DNA of 64,000 nt from Hyphomonas beringensis (GTDB lineage Bacteria; Pseudomonadota; Alphaproteobacteria; Caulobacterales; Hyphomonadaceae), in assembly GCF_000682755.1 (NCBI RefSeq), contig NZ_AWFF01000027.1:44490-108489 (forward strand), in the 5' to 3' direction. Under the pieces are notes generated by a model. The model was not told the origin of the DNA and did no database searches. It saw only the letters and a list, made by a program, of their open reading frames with translations. The translations under genes were made by a program, and so were the position numbers. Of this stretch, positions 18,370 to 26,347 are shown piece by piece; the first letter of the stretch is position 1; every line of letters starts with the position of its first letter.

Positions 18370-18774
18370 ATGACTCAACGCGGATTTCGTACTGCCAAAC
18401 GTCGCTACCATTATCTCTTCTGGCCTTTGATGGCCGCCTATACAGTGCTCGTGTTCGCGACCAGCTTTCTGGTCGACACCGATACAGCGCCCACCTGGCT
18501 GAAGGTGACCAGTGCTCTGGCAGTCACCTTGCCTCTGTTTGGTGTCCTCTACGCCATGCGGCGGCAGACAGAAGAAACTGACGAATATACGCGGATGCGC
18601 CAATTGCAGGCGATGCGCGATGGTGGCCTGATCACGGCAGGCTTCGCCTTTATGATCGGTTTCCTGCAGATCTTTGAAGTGGTCGACTTGATTTCGGTCT
18701 TCTGGTTCGGTCCGCTTTTCTTCATCAGCTACGGCCTGTCCTTCTGCACGCAGAATTTTGGAAAAGTGGTCTAA
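18370..18774 (+). CDS. Four-helix membrane protein of unknown function, paired with XRE regulator
   Basis: The 134-residue product has four hydrophobic segments (about 18-36, 45-63, 92-107 and 112-126) and a cytoplasmic loop RRQTEETDEYTRMRQLQA. The ATG at 18370 follows AAGGAG by seven bases; an earlier in-frame ATG at 18337 lacks a ribosome site. The following gene, five bases away, encodes a small XRE repressor. Such small membrane protein/XRE pairs are common in bacteria, but their role is not established. Confidence 0.8.
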   Translation: MTQRGFRTAKRRYHYLFWPLMAAYTVLVFATSFLVDTDTAPTWLKVTSALAVTLPLFGVLYAMRRQTEETDEYTRMRQLQAMRDGGLITAGFAFMIGFLQIFEVVDLISVFWFGPLFFISYGLSFCTQNFGKVV

Positions 18775-18779
18775 GTCAG

Positions 18780-18995
18780 ATGAAGAACATCCTGAAGATA
18801 CTACGAACGGAGAAAGGGTGGAGCCAGGCAGCCTTGGCGGAAAAACTCGACGTGTCCCGCCAATCGGTCAACGCCATCGAAACGGGGAAGTATGACCCAT
18901 CCCTGCCACTGGCTTTCGCCATCGCCCGCCTTTTTGGCCGCCCCATTGAAGAAATCTTCGATGATGGAGTCGAACTTGCCAGCGCCGCAGAATAG
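18780..18995 (+). CDS. Small XRE/Cro-CI family transcriptional regulator
   Basis: The 71-residue protein is almost entirely a helix-turn-helix: LRTEKGWSQAALAEKLDVSR then QSVNAIETGKYDPS. The tail PIEEIFDDG is typical of the short YozG-like Cro/CI group. It follows the membrane protein gene by five bases, so the two form an operon, probably autoregulated through the palindrome at 18311-18328. A terminator follows directly. Confidence 0.92.
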   Translation: MKNILKILRTEKGWSQAALAEKLDVSRQSVNAIETGKYDPSLPLAFAIARLFGRPIEEIFDDGVELASAAE

Positions 18996-19005
18996 GCGCC
19001 AAAGC

Positions 19006-19037
19006 AAAAAGCCGGTCATCAAAGTGACCGGCTTTTT
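19006..19037. terminator. Bidirectional terminator between XRE gene and ftsY
   Basis: A perfect 13-base stem (AAAAAGCCGGTCA at 19006-19018 with its complement at 19025-19037) encloses a six-base loop. T-runs occur on both strands, so it can end both the XRE operon and ftsY, which converge here. Confidence 0.92.
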
Positions 19038-19045
19038 TCTGTCTT

Positions 19046-20431
19046 CTATTCAGCGCCGACCAGGGCTTTCGAAAAGGCCTCGGCGCTGAAAGGACGAAGG
19101 TCTTCTGCCTTCTCACCAATCCCGATAAAGTGAATCGGCAGATCATGCGCTTCCGCAATCGCGACCAGCACACCGCCCTTTGCCGTACCGTCGAGTTTGG
19201 TCATGACCAGTCCCGTCACACCGGCAGTATTCCTGAACGCCTCAACCTGAGACAGGGCATTCTGGCCCACAGTCGCATCCAGAACCAGGATCACATCATG
19301 CGGGGCATCCGGATCAAGCTTGCGCGTTACACGGACGATCTTCTCCAGCTCCGACATCAGCTCTGACTTGTTTTGTAGGCGCCCAGCCGTATCGATCAGA
19401 ACAAGATCCAGATCTTCCGCCTTCGCCTTTTCTATGGCCTCATAAACAAGCCCCGCAGCATCAGATCCGATCGGCTTTGACATAACCGGAATATCGGCGC
19501 GCTCACCCCACACGGTCAGCTGCTCAATGGCTGCGGCACGAAATGTATCGCCTGCCACAAGCAAGGCCTTCGCGCCCTGCTCCTTCAGCTTCGAGGCGAT
19601 CTTGCCAATGGTCGTTGTCTTGCCGGAGCCATTCACGCCGACAAACATCACGATGCGCGGACGTGGCCCATCGGAGAAATCGACGACCTTTTCGCGCGGA
19701 CGCATCACATCGGTAATTTCTTCGGCCAGCGCCAGACGAATTTCGTCTTCTGTAATTTCCTTGTCGAACCGCTCCTTGGCCAGATTGCCAGCCACTCGCA
19801 TGGCAACTTTCGCGCCGAGGTCTGACGAAATCAGCAAGTCTTCCAGTTCTTCCAGCGTGTCATCGTCCAGCTTCCGGCGCCCGAAGACAGCCAGACCCGT
19901 TGTCAGGCGAGAGGATGACCGCGAGAGTCCAGTGCCAAGCTTCGCCATGAAGCCCGGATCATTGGCTTCCGCCTCCAGGGCCGCGCGGGCGGCGGCCTCG
20001 CGTTCTGCCCTCAGTCGTTCGGCTTCGCGGCGGTCTTCCAGAAGTTTCAGTTCGGCGGCGGCCTTGGCCTGGGCGGCTTCGCGCTCCTCCTTGGCCTTGC
20101 GGGCGCGCTCGGCTTCTTCTTCAAGGCGCTTGGCTTCGGCTTCATCGGCGCGGGCCTGTGCAGCCTCGCGGGCTTCATCAGCCTGGCGGGCTTCCTCTTC
20201 CAGCCGCTGCGCCTCTTCAGCCGCTTCTTTGGCTTCACGCGCCTGACGTTCTTCCCACGCCTTGTTTGCCTCGGCGACCTTTCGCTCGATCTCTTCCTTT
20301 TCGGCGGCGAGCCGTGCCTCTTCGGCTTCCTTGGCCGCAAGTTCCTCAGCCGACAGTTCTGGCGACTCCATCGCGGCGCCAGCCTGCTTCAGCTCTTCTT
20401 TTTTCTTCTTTTTTCCGAACCAGAGGATCAT
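19046..20431 (-). CDS. ftsY: Signal recognition particle receptor FtsY
   Basis: FtsY is the SRP receptor GTPase that docks ribosome-nascent chain complexes at the membrane. The 461-residue protein has a Glu/Ala/Lys/Arg-rich A domain (about 10-155, long coiled-coil-like), then N and G domains. GTPase motifs are G1 GVNGSGKTT at 265-273, DTFRAAA, DTAGR and TKLDGTAKGG. Its start overlaps the mtaB stop by four bases. The partner gene ffh is also in this window at about 45 kb. Confidence 0.96.
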   Translation of the reverse strand: MILWFGKKKKKEELKQAGAAMESPELSAEELAAKEAEEARLAAEKEEIERKVAEANKAWEERQAREAKEAAEEAQRLEEEARQADEAREAAQARADEAEAKRLEEEAERARKAKEEREAAQAKAAAELKLLEDRREAERLRAEREAAARAALEAEANDPGFMAKLGTGLSRSSSRLTTGLAVFGRRKLDDDTLEELEDLLISSDLGAKVAMRVAGNLAKERFDKEITEDEIRLALAEEITDVMRPREKVVDFSDGPRPRIVMFVGVNGSGKTTTIGKIASKLKEQGAKALLVAGDTFRAAAIEQLTVWGERADIPVMSKPIGSDAAGLVYEAIEKAKAEDLDLVLIDTAGRLQNKSELMSELEKIVRVTRKLDPDAPHDVILVLDATVGQNALSQVEAFRNTAGVTGLVMTKLDGTAKGGVLVAIAEAHDLPIHFIGIGEKAEDLRPFSAEAFSKALVGAE

Positions 20432-21705
20432 GCGGTCAGGGCTCCGATCAGCTGTTTACCGTCCTGCCCGACTATACGGGCACGCACCACACGTCCAGCT
20501 TCACCGGGATCGGCCTCGAACTGGACAGGCGTAAAATCTGGCAGGCGCGCAGATGTGCCGCGCTCAATCAGCGCGTCGACACTCCTGCCGTCATATTTGG
20601 AAAGATGCCTGGCGAGGGCCCCAGCGCCAATTTCGCGCAACCGCGCCGCACGCGCCTTTACCTCAGCCTTGGCGACTTGAGGCATTCGGGCCGCAGGGGT
20701 GCCGGGCCGCGGTGAATATGGAAAGACATGCAGGAAAGACAGGCCGCACTCTTCGACCAGACGAACCGAATTCTCAAAATGCGCCTCCGTCTCCGTCGGG
20801 AAGCCAGCAATGATATCCGCGCCAAACGCGATATCCGGACGAACTGAACGCAGCCTGTCCGTCAGCGCGATGGCATCGGCGCGGGAATGACGCCGCTTCA
20901 TCCGTTTCAGGATCAGGTCATCCCCATGCTGCAGGGAAAGGTGCATAAATGGGGCGAGCCGCGGCTCTGCCATCGTCTCCATCAACGCATCATCAATCTC
21001 GATCGCATCGATGGAGGAAATGCGCAGCTGTTTAAGCTCCGGCACCAATTTCAGGATGCGCTGCACCAGATTGCCAAGCTGTGGTGTGCCCGGCAGGTCT
21101 GCGCCCCAACTGGTCAGGTCCACCCCCGTCAGAACGACCTCGTAATGCCCTGTCTCGACCAGGCGCCGCACCTGGCCGACCACTTCCCCGGCCGGGACTG
21201 ACCGAGAATTTCCGCGGCCATAGGGGATAATGCAGAAGGTGCAGCGATGATCGCAGCCATTCTGCACCTGAACATAGGCCCGCGCACGGCCTTCCATCCC
21301 ATCAATCAGATGGGCTGCCGTTTCCTGAACCGACATGATGTCGTTGACGCGTACTTTTTCATGGCCCCCCAGAAGCTCAGCTGGCTTCCAGGTATCGGCC
21401 TGCATCTTTTCATGATTGCCGATCACACGGGTGACTTCCGGCATCTTCGCGAACATGTCCGGATCAATCTGCGCGGCACATCCGGTCACCAGGATAGGTG
21501 CCCCTGGATTGTCCTTGGCTGCGCGGCGGATCGTCTGGCGGGCAGAGCGGACGGCTTCGGATGTGACCGCGCATGTATTGATGATCACCGCATCATTCAG
21601 GCCAGCTTCGGCCGCATGACCACGCATCACCTCGGATTCGTAGGTGTTCAAGCGGCATCCGAGCGTGATCAGCTGCGGGCTGGAAGGGGAGGCAGGCTTG
21701 GTCAT
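20428..21705 (-). CDS. mtaB: tRNA t6A37 methylthiotransferase MtaB
   Basis: MtaB converts t6A to ms2t6A at position 37 of ANN-decoding tRNAs by radical SAM chemistry. The 425-residue product has the UPF0004 domain with Cys17 (LGCRLNTYES), Cys45 and Cys76, then the radical SAM triad Cys151, Cys155, Cys158 in NGCDHRCTFCIIPYGRG. The C-terminal part is TRAM-like but short. The GCRLN-type N-terminus separates it from MiaB. It overlaps ftsY by four bases. Confidence 0.93.
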   Translation of the reverse strand: MTKPASPSSPQLITLGCRLNTYESEVMRGHAAEAGLNDAVIINTCAVTSEAVRSARQTIRRAAKDNPGAPILVTGCAAQIDPDMFAKMPEVTRVIGNHEKMQADTWKPAELLGGHEKVRVNDIMSVQETAAHLIDGMEGRARAYVQVQNGCDHRCTFCIIPYGRGNSRSVPAGEVVGQVRRLVETGHYEVVLTGVDLTSWGADLPGTPQLGNLVQRILKLVPELKQLRISSIDAIEIDDALMETMAEPRLAPFMHLSLQHGDDLILKRMKRRHSRADAIALTDRLRSVRPDIAFGADIIAGFPTETEAHFENSVRLVEECGLSFLHVFPYSPRPGTPAARMPQVAKAEVKARAARLREIGAGALARHLSKYDGRSVDALIERGTSARLPDFTPVQFEADPGEAGRVVRARIVGQDGKQLIGALTA

Positions 21706-21832
21706 GGCGATATCGTTCAGCGCACATCGCGCCTGTGAGCCAAGGAATCAAGGATTTACATCACAGCTGCCAAGAATGGACCAGGTCTCAAGCGAGAAAC
21801 AGAAAACGATTACGCTTGCTGAAGCTGTAGCT

Positions 21833-21850
21833 TGTGAGTATATATTCACA
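21833..21850. promoter_or_regulatory. TGTGA-N8-TCACA inverted repeat upstream of small membrane protein gene
   Basis: TGTGA (21833-21837) and TCACA (21846-21850) flank an AT-rich octamer, TATATAT-like, placed 17 bases before the likely start of the following gene. It could be a repressor operator overlapping the promoter. The 8-base spacer differs from the 6-base CRP/FNR spacing. Confidence 0.4.
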
Positions 21851-21867
21851 CACATATGGAGATTATC

Positions 21868-22212
21868 ATGCTTTTACTCTTTGCGCCGGTCCCGTGTTTT
21901 CTTCTGTTAAGCGTAGGCACTTTCCTCGTCAGAAACAGGTTCTGGCTCTTTGCTTGGATAACCTATTCGGTAGTTCTAACCGCTAATGTCGCCCACTCTT
22001 TAGATGGCGTGATTGACGGCATGGCCTCTGGACCCTTGATTGCTTTAGTCATCATCCCGATGATTTTAGCAATCATCGCCAGCTTTATACCTGCTTTGAT
22101 CCGGATAGAATCAAACGATGAGGTCGCGCTCACAAAGAGGAACCTGACCTTTCCTCTGGTATATGCGGTGATCGTCGGCGGCCTGTTTTTGCGATTTGCG
22201 AACGCGTTCTAA
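21868..22212 (+). CDS. Small hypothetical membrane protein
   Basis: The 114-residue product has four hydrophobic segments (about 2-20, 26-44, 55-78 and 93-110) and few charged residues except the loop RIESNDEVALTKRN. I do not recognise the family. The ATG at 21868 has a GGAG ribosome site six bases upstream; an ATG at 21856 in the same frame would overlap that site. It is lower in GC than its neighbours, and it is convergent with dapF with a four-base overlap. Confidence 0.7.
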   Translation: MLLLFAPVPCFLLLSVGTFLVRNRFWLFAWITYSVVLTANVAHSLDGVIDGMASGPLIALVIIPMILAIIASFIPALIRIESNDEVALTKRNLTFPLVYAVIVGGLFLRFANAF

Positions 22213-23018
22213 ATCTCGGTCTCGAATTCCAGTTCCACCGGCCCGGTCATGTAAACTCGGTCGTCGCTTTCGCGCCATTCGATCAGCAATTCGCCGCCAT
22301 CGACGATGACCTTCGCCTTGCGCCCGGTAAGCTTCGCGCGCGCCGCGCAGACAAGCGCAGCGCAAGCGCCGGTGCCGCATGCCCTGGTCAGGCCGGCTCC
22401 ACGTTCCCACACCCGCAGACGAATGGTCTGGCGGTCAAGTACCTGCGCGAAACCGACATTTGTTCCTTCCGGAAAGGTCGGGTGCCACTCGACCAGCGGA
22501 CCGAGAGCAGGAATGTCGTAATCATTCACATCATTTACGAAGAATACGGCATGCGGGTTGCCCATGGAGACGACGGCAGGACGGGACAGAATTGGGTTGT
22601 CCATCGGGCCGATTTTCACATCAACACCGCGGACATCCATTTTTTCTGAAAGCGGGATATCTTCCCAGCCCATCAAAGGCGAACCCATATCGACCGTGAT
22701 GAGCCCGTTTTCTGCATTGAATGCCTTCAGCATGTCGGCTTCGGTCTGGATCGTCACCTGTGACTTGCCCGTCTCATCCAGCAACAATTTACCAACACAG
22801 CGTGTCGCATTTCCGCAAGCGGAGACCTCACTGCCATCCGCGTTCCAGATGCGCATGAAAACGTCGCGCGCGACATCCCGCTCCAAGGCGATGATCTGGT
22901 CAGCCTTCAAATCTTCGGCAATCTGGCGCACCTGGTCTGCACTCGGCACAAAGGAGGTCGAGCGTGCATCAAAAATGGCAAACGCGTTGCCAGCGCCATT
23001 CATCTTCCAGACTTTCAT
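22209..23018 (-). CDS. dapF: Diaminopimelate epimerase
   Basis: DapF interconverts LL- and meso-diaminopimelate for lysine and peptidoglycan synthesis. The 269-residue product has the two catalytic cysteines in conserved contexts: Cys68 in SACGNATRC and Cys215 in RACGTGACA. The N-terminal MNGAGNAF motif is also typical. Length is normal. It is followed upstream on the same strand by a small membrane protein gene about 54 bases away. Confidence 0.95.
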   Translation of the reverse strand: MKVWKMNGAGNAFAIFDARSTSFVPSADQVRQIAEDLKADQIIALERDVARDVFMRIWNADGSEVSACGNATRCVGKLLLDETGKSQVTIQTEADMLKAFNAENGLITVDMGSPLMGWEDIPLSEKMDVRGVDVKIGPMDNPILSRPAVVSMGNPHAVFFVNDVNDYDIPALGPLVEWHPTFPEGTNVGFAQVLDRQTIRLRVWERGAGLTRACGTGACAALVCAARAKLTGRKAKVIVDGGELLIEWRESDDRVYMTGPVELEFETEI

Positions 23019-23072
23019 CGCATTGCCTTTAGTGTGTTTCCAGAAGGGGGGAAAGAAGAAGTTCGCCGCGCC

Positions 23073-23489
23073 TTACTTCGGCAGACCTACCGCTGCGACC
23101 CAGCCTGATATCTGGACCAGCAGGGCGAGCACGATGGCCCCGCCAATCAGCGGATGAGAGACAAACAGTGCCAGGGCCACGACACCAAAACACGCATAGT
23201 CCACAAGATCGCTCGACATCAGCCAGCCGCCAGCCTCACGCGCACGGCGTACCTCAAGCAGCGTCACCGTGCGCCAGACCCGGCCCATATCGGGTGGCCC
23301 GAATATTTCCTGAAGTCTTTTGGGATCCCGGATTCCCGTCATTTCCGCCAGATCTGTCGCCGTCGCCCGCCCTAATGCGATATTCCGCTTGCGGGCAGAC
23401 GTTCCGACCAGGCTGACAATAGCTGACAGAACCACGGCGATGGCCATGGCAAACAGTGTGAAATCGTCAAAAGGCCCATACCCGCTCAT
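23073..23489 (-). CDS. Hypothetical membrane protein
   Basis: The 138-residue product has an N-terminal membrane segment (about 11-30), a soluble middle part (DLAEMTGIRDPKRLQEIFG and DMGRVWRTVTLLEVRR) and two more C-terminal segments (about 95-110 and 114-134). I do not recognise it. It lies upstream of dapF on the same strand and may share its transcript. Confidence 0.65.
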   Translation of the reverse strand: MSGYGPFDDFTLFAMAIAVVLSAIVSLVGTSARKRNIALGRATATDLAEMTGIRDPKRLQEIFGPPDMGRVWRTVTLLEVRRAREAGGWLMSSDLVDYACFGVVALALFVSHPLIGGAIVLALLVQISGWVAAVGLPK

Positions 23490-23530
23490 GGCTGCTCATA
23501 TAGGAAGCCGGAGCGCGCAGCGAAAGCGGC

Positions 23531-24583
23531 TTACCGCTTGCGCGGGATGGCGGTCCAATAGTCGAAGTCCAGCAAAACGCCACCAGCGTATTTGCCGTCC
23601 TCGCCCTTATAGGCGAAGGCTCCCGGATCCTGATCTTTCACGGCAACAAGGCGCAGGCGCAGCGCCCCCACCTTGTCTGAAAGCTCAGCGGTCTCCAGCA
23701 CTTCACTCCAGGCATAGATCGTGTCACCCGCGAAGAGCGGGCTGACATGGCTGCCTGCATTGATGGCCAGCATGTGGCCAGCATTGGCGAGCCCATTGAA
23801 GGAGAGGGAACGGGCAATCGAAATCACGACGCCGCCATAGATCAGACGCTTGCCAAAGCGGCTGTCTTTCTGGCCATGGGCATCAAAATGCACCTTGGCT
23901 GTATTCTGGTAGAGGCGCGTCGCAATCTGATGCTCGGCCTCTTCCACAGTCATGCCATCGACGTGATTGATCTTTTCGCCGACCGCATAATCCTCAAACA
24001 TGTATTCGCTGCCGGAAAGCGTCGCGTCCCAGCTGTCCATACCAGCAAACCCGGTCAATTCTGCGCCCGGCACGGCTTTCGGCAGTTCCGGGATTACGGT
24101 CTCTGGCGCAGCAGAACTCGCATCGCGCTTGTTCACCATCACCCAGCGGACAAAGGACATGACCTCCTCATCCCGTTGGTTGAAGCCATTTGTGCGAACC
24201 CAGACAACCCCAGTTTTGCCATTGGAATTTTCTTTCACGCCGATGACTTCCGACACTGTGCGCAGCGTGTCGCCCGGCATGACGGGCAAAGACATGCGCC
24301 CATCCGCATAGCCCAGATTGGCTACCGCATTCAGTGAAACGTCTGGCACGGACTTGCCAAAGACAACGTGAAACGCGTGAAGGGGATCGATCGGCAACCC
24401 GGGATAGCCCGCACCCTTGGCAAACTCGGCAGAGGAATACTGGACAAAACGCCCGCCGGTCAGCGCACGATACAGGGCGATGTCGCCTTCTGTCAGCGTC
24501 TGCGGCGTTGCGTGATTGAGTGGCATCCCAAGGGAAAAATCCTCGAAAAAATGCCCCGGATTGGATTTGGATGTGCTGGCCAT
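23531..24583 (-). CDS. mch: MaoC-family mesaconyl-CoA hydratase (beta-methylmalyl-CoA dehydratase type)
   Basis: The 350-residue protein consists of two MaoC-like hotdog domains. Features of mesaconyl-CoA hydratase are the start FFEDFSLGMPLNHATPQTLT, the RFVQYSSAEFAKGAGYPGLP segment with the catalytic region, and GVKENSNGKTGVVWVRT. In the ethylmalonyl-CoA pathway this enzyme hydrates mesaconyl-CoA to beta-methylmalyl-CoA, which a malyl-CoA lyase splits to glyoxylate and propionyl-CoA; a lyase-type gene lies 0.8 kb away. The ATG at 24583 with a GAGGGG ribosome site is preferred to an upstream one. Confidence 0.86.
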   Translation of the reverse strand: MASTSKSNPGHFFEDFSLGMPLNHATPQTLTEGDIALYRALTGGRFVQYSSAEFAKGAGYPGLPIDPLHAFHVVFGKSVPDVSLNAVANLGYADGRMSLPVMPGDTLRTVSEVIGVKENSNGKTGVVWVRTNGFNQRDEEVMSFVRWVMVNKRDASSAAPETVIPELPKAVPGAELTGFAGMDSWDATLSGSEYMFEDYAVGEKINHVDGMTVEEAEHQIATRLYQNTAKVHFDAHGQKDSRFGKRLIYGGVVISIARSLSFNGLANAGHMLAINAGSHVSPLFAGDTIYAWSEVLETAELSDKVGALRLRLVAVKDQDPGAFAYKGEDGKYAGGVLLDFDYWTAIPRKR

Positions 24584-24620
24584 GTGCCCCTCATTAGGAT
24601 CGGGGCAATGTTTTGCCGGA

Positions 24621-24878
24621 TCAGCTCCAGCCTTGCCCCACAAATGTATCGGCCATCACCTGCACTTGGCCGGCGGTAGAAATCAAGGCCGATGAGGCAA
24701 AAGGCGACACCAGGAGCACCATGATTGCGCCAACAATGACGCCGCCCATGATTTGCTGTTCGCGATTGTCACGCCATTCATCAAACATGCGCGGGCCAAC
24801 CAGCATGTAAGGCAGTCCGAATGCGCAGAAAGCGGCGAAGGCGATGAAAAGCGCAGCGAGGATCAGTAACAACATCAT
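24621..24878 (-). CDS. Small hypothetical membrane protein
   Basis: The 85-residue product has two hydrophobic segments (about 2-28 and 44-68) separated by a polar stretch, MFDEWRDNREQQ. The start is one of two tandem ATG codons at 24873-24878. I do not recognise the family. It lies upstream of the mesaconyl-CoA hydratase gene on the same strand with about 37 bases between. Confidence 0.6.
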   Translation of the reverse strand: MMLLLILAALFIAFAAFCAFGLPYMLVGPRMFDEWRDNREQQIMGGVIVGAIMVLLVSPFASSALISTAGQVQVMADTFVGQGWS

Positions 24879-24937
24879 GGTTACTGATATCCCACACAGA
24901 TATTGCGCCTTCGCGTGAGAGATCGATCAAATTTCAC

Positions 24938-24974
24938 CGAATCCGGCCTGAATTCACATGCTTCAGGCCGGATT
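24938..24974 (-). terminator. Perfect 14-base hairpin after arsC-like gene
   Basis: GAATCCGGCCTGAA (24938-24951) is exactly complementary to 24961-24974 around a nine-base loop, ten bases past the arsC-like stop. The T-run after the stem is weak, so it may end or stabilise the transcript. Each stem end is a GANTC site. Confidence 0.65.
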
Positions 24975-24983
24975 CAGCCGGAA

Positions 24984-25337
24984 TTAGACGAGTTTCAGGA
25001 GGTCTTCGATTGGGCGGCCCAGCACGGCCTTCTTGCCGACGATGCCGATCGGGCGCTGGATAATCTTCGGATTGGCCGCCATGGCCACGAAGATCGCCTC
25101 GTCGGACGTCGCGTCATCAATCCCAACGTCAGCGGCATTCTTGTCGCGCAGGAAGGCCCTTGGCGAAGATGCCCCCATCTTTTTGGCAATATCCTTCAGC
25201 TCATCCACGCTCAGCGCCTCTGAAGCGTTCATGTATTTGCGAATTTCCGGCTCGACGCCATTCTCCTCAAGTAAGGCAAGCCCTTTGCGGGATGTGCTGC
25301 AGCCTGAATGGTGAAGCAGAATATAGGTCATATCCAT
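24984..25337 (-). CDS. ArsC/Spx-family reductase-like protein (YfgD type)
   Basis: The 117-residue protein has the thioredoxin-like ArsC fold with Cys13 in HHSGCSTSRKGL and the late IIQRPIGIVGKKAVLGRP segment that supplies the Arg of ArsC-type active sites. It is nearer the YfgD-like branch, whose members are annotated as arsenate reductases, often without test. No ars genes surround it. It lies between a small membrane protein gene and a CoA-ester lyase gene. Confidence 0.88.
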   Translation of the reverse strand: MDMTYILLHHSGCSTSRKGLALLEENGVEPEIRKYMNASEALSVDELKDIAKKMGASSPRAFLRDKNAADVGIDDATSDEAIFVAMAANPKIIQRPIGIVGKKAVLGRPIEDLLKLV

Positions 25338-25372
25338 TCTCTCATGTTCACAGATACGGGGGATGTAAGGCG

Positions 25373-26257
25373 TTAGTCTTCGAATTCACGGATGGCTTCG
25401 TCCATGGCGACAGTCCGGCGCGCTTCATCCAGATGGAGCAGTTCGGTCATCTTGCCATTGACCTTCAGAACACCCTTGCCGGCGTTTTCCGGATCGGCAA
25501 ACGCGTCGATCACGGCCTTAGCGTGTTCCACATCATGCGGGCTTGGCGCGAAAATGCGGTTGGCCGCAGCCAGCTGGGAGGGGTGGATCAGTGTCTTGCC
25601 GTCAAAGCCCATATCCCGGCCTTGCTCGCACTCGGCAATTAGACCGTCTTCATTCTTGATATCATTGTAGACACCGTCGATGGCGATGATGTCATAGGCC
25701 CTTGCCGCGGCAATGCTGAGGCCCAGCGCGGTCTGGAAGGCCAGTCGGTCCGGCGTCATGCGCGCGCGGTATTCCTTGGCCAAATCATTGGTGCCCATGA
25801 CAAAGGTGGTGAGGCGTGTGCGGCCCACAGCCTCCGCAATGTCCTGAATATTGAGGATCGCCTTGGGCATTTCGATCATGACCCACAGGCCCATCGTGTC
25901 AGGGGCGCCTGCCCGGCTCATCGCATCATCAAGGCGGTCAATATCGCCGCCATCAATGACTTTCGGAGCAAGGATCGCATCCGCGCCGGCTTCAACGGCC
26001 ATCTTCAAATCGGACTGCCCCCAGTCCGTGTCCAGGCCATTCATGCGGACCACAATCTCGCGATGCCCATATCCCCCAGCCTTAACAGCGGCGCGGATCG
26101 ACTCGCGCGCGGCTTCCTTTGCCTCGGGGGCGACAGCATCTTCAAGGTCCAGGATCAACGTGTCGGCCGGCAGACCCTTGGCCTTTTCAAGGGCACGCTC
26201 ATTGGCGCCCGGCATGTAGAGACAGGACCGACGGGGACGATGGTGCGACGTAGACAT
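25373..26257 (-). CDS. HpcH/HpaI-family CoA-ester lyase (malyl-CoA lyase/CitE-like)
   Basis: The 294-residue protein is a TIM-barrel CitE/Mcl-type enzyme. Metal- and substrate-site motifs are LDLEDAV (36-42), the MIEMPKAI strand with its metal-binding Glu, and the HPSQLAAANRIF loop near residue 230. Family reactions include cleavage of malyl-CoA or beta-methylmalyl-CoA, and malyl-CoA thioester hydrolysis. With the mesaconyl-CoA hydratase nearby, an ethylmalonyl-CoA pathway role is likely, but lyase versus thioesterase cannot be decided. The ATG at 26257 is chosen because the upstream extension is not family-like. Confidence 0.86.
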   Translation of the reverse strand: MSTSHHRPRRSCLYMPGANERALEKAKGLPADTLILDLEDAVAPEAKEAARESIRAAVKAGGYGHREIVVRMNGLDTDWGQSDLKMAVEAGADAILAPKVIDGGDIDRLDDAMSRAGAPDTMGLWVMIEMPKAILNIQDIAEAVGRTRLTTFVMGTNDLAKEYRARMTPDRLAFQTALGLSIAAARAYDIIAIDGVYNDIKNEDGLIAECEQGRDMGFDGKTLIHPSQLAAANRIFAPSPHDVEHAKAVIDAFADPENAGKGVLKVNGKMTELLHLDEARRTVAMDEAIREFED

Positions 26258-26347
26258 TGGCGGCAGCTTCCTTGACTGTTTGACGTGTGCGCGGGAAGGG
26301 GTGAACTGTCGAAACGCAAAGATCAAGAGCGCTAAAGGTCATCCTGA

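Noticed and set aside
21833..21850. CRP/FNR site
   Set aside because: Arms fit, but the spacer is eight bases and not six, so it was kept only as a generic inverted repeat.
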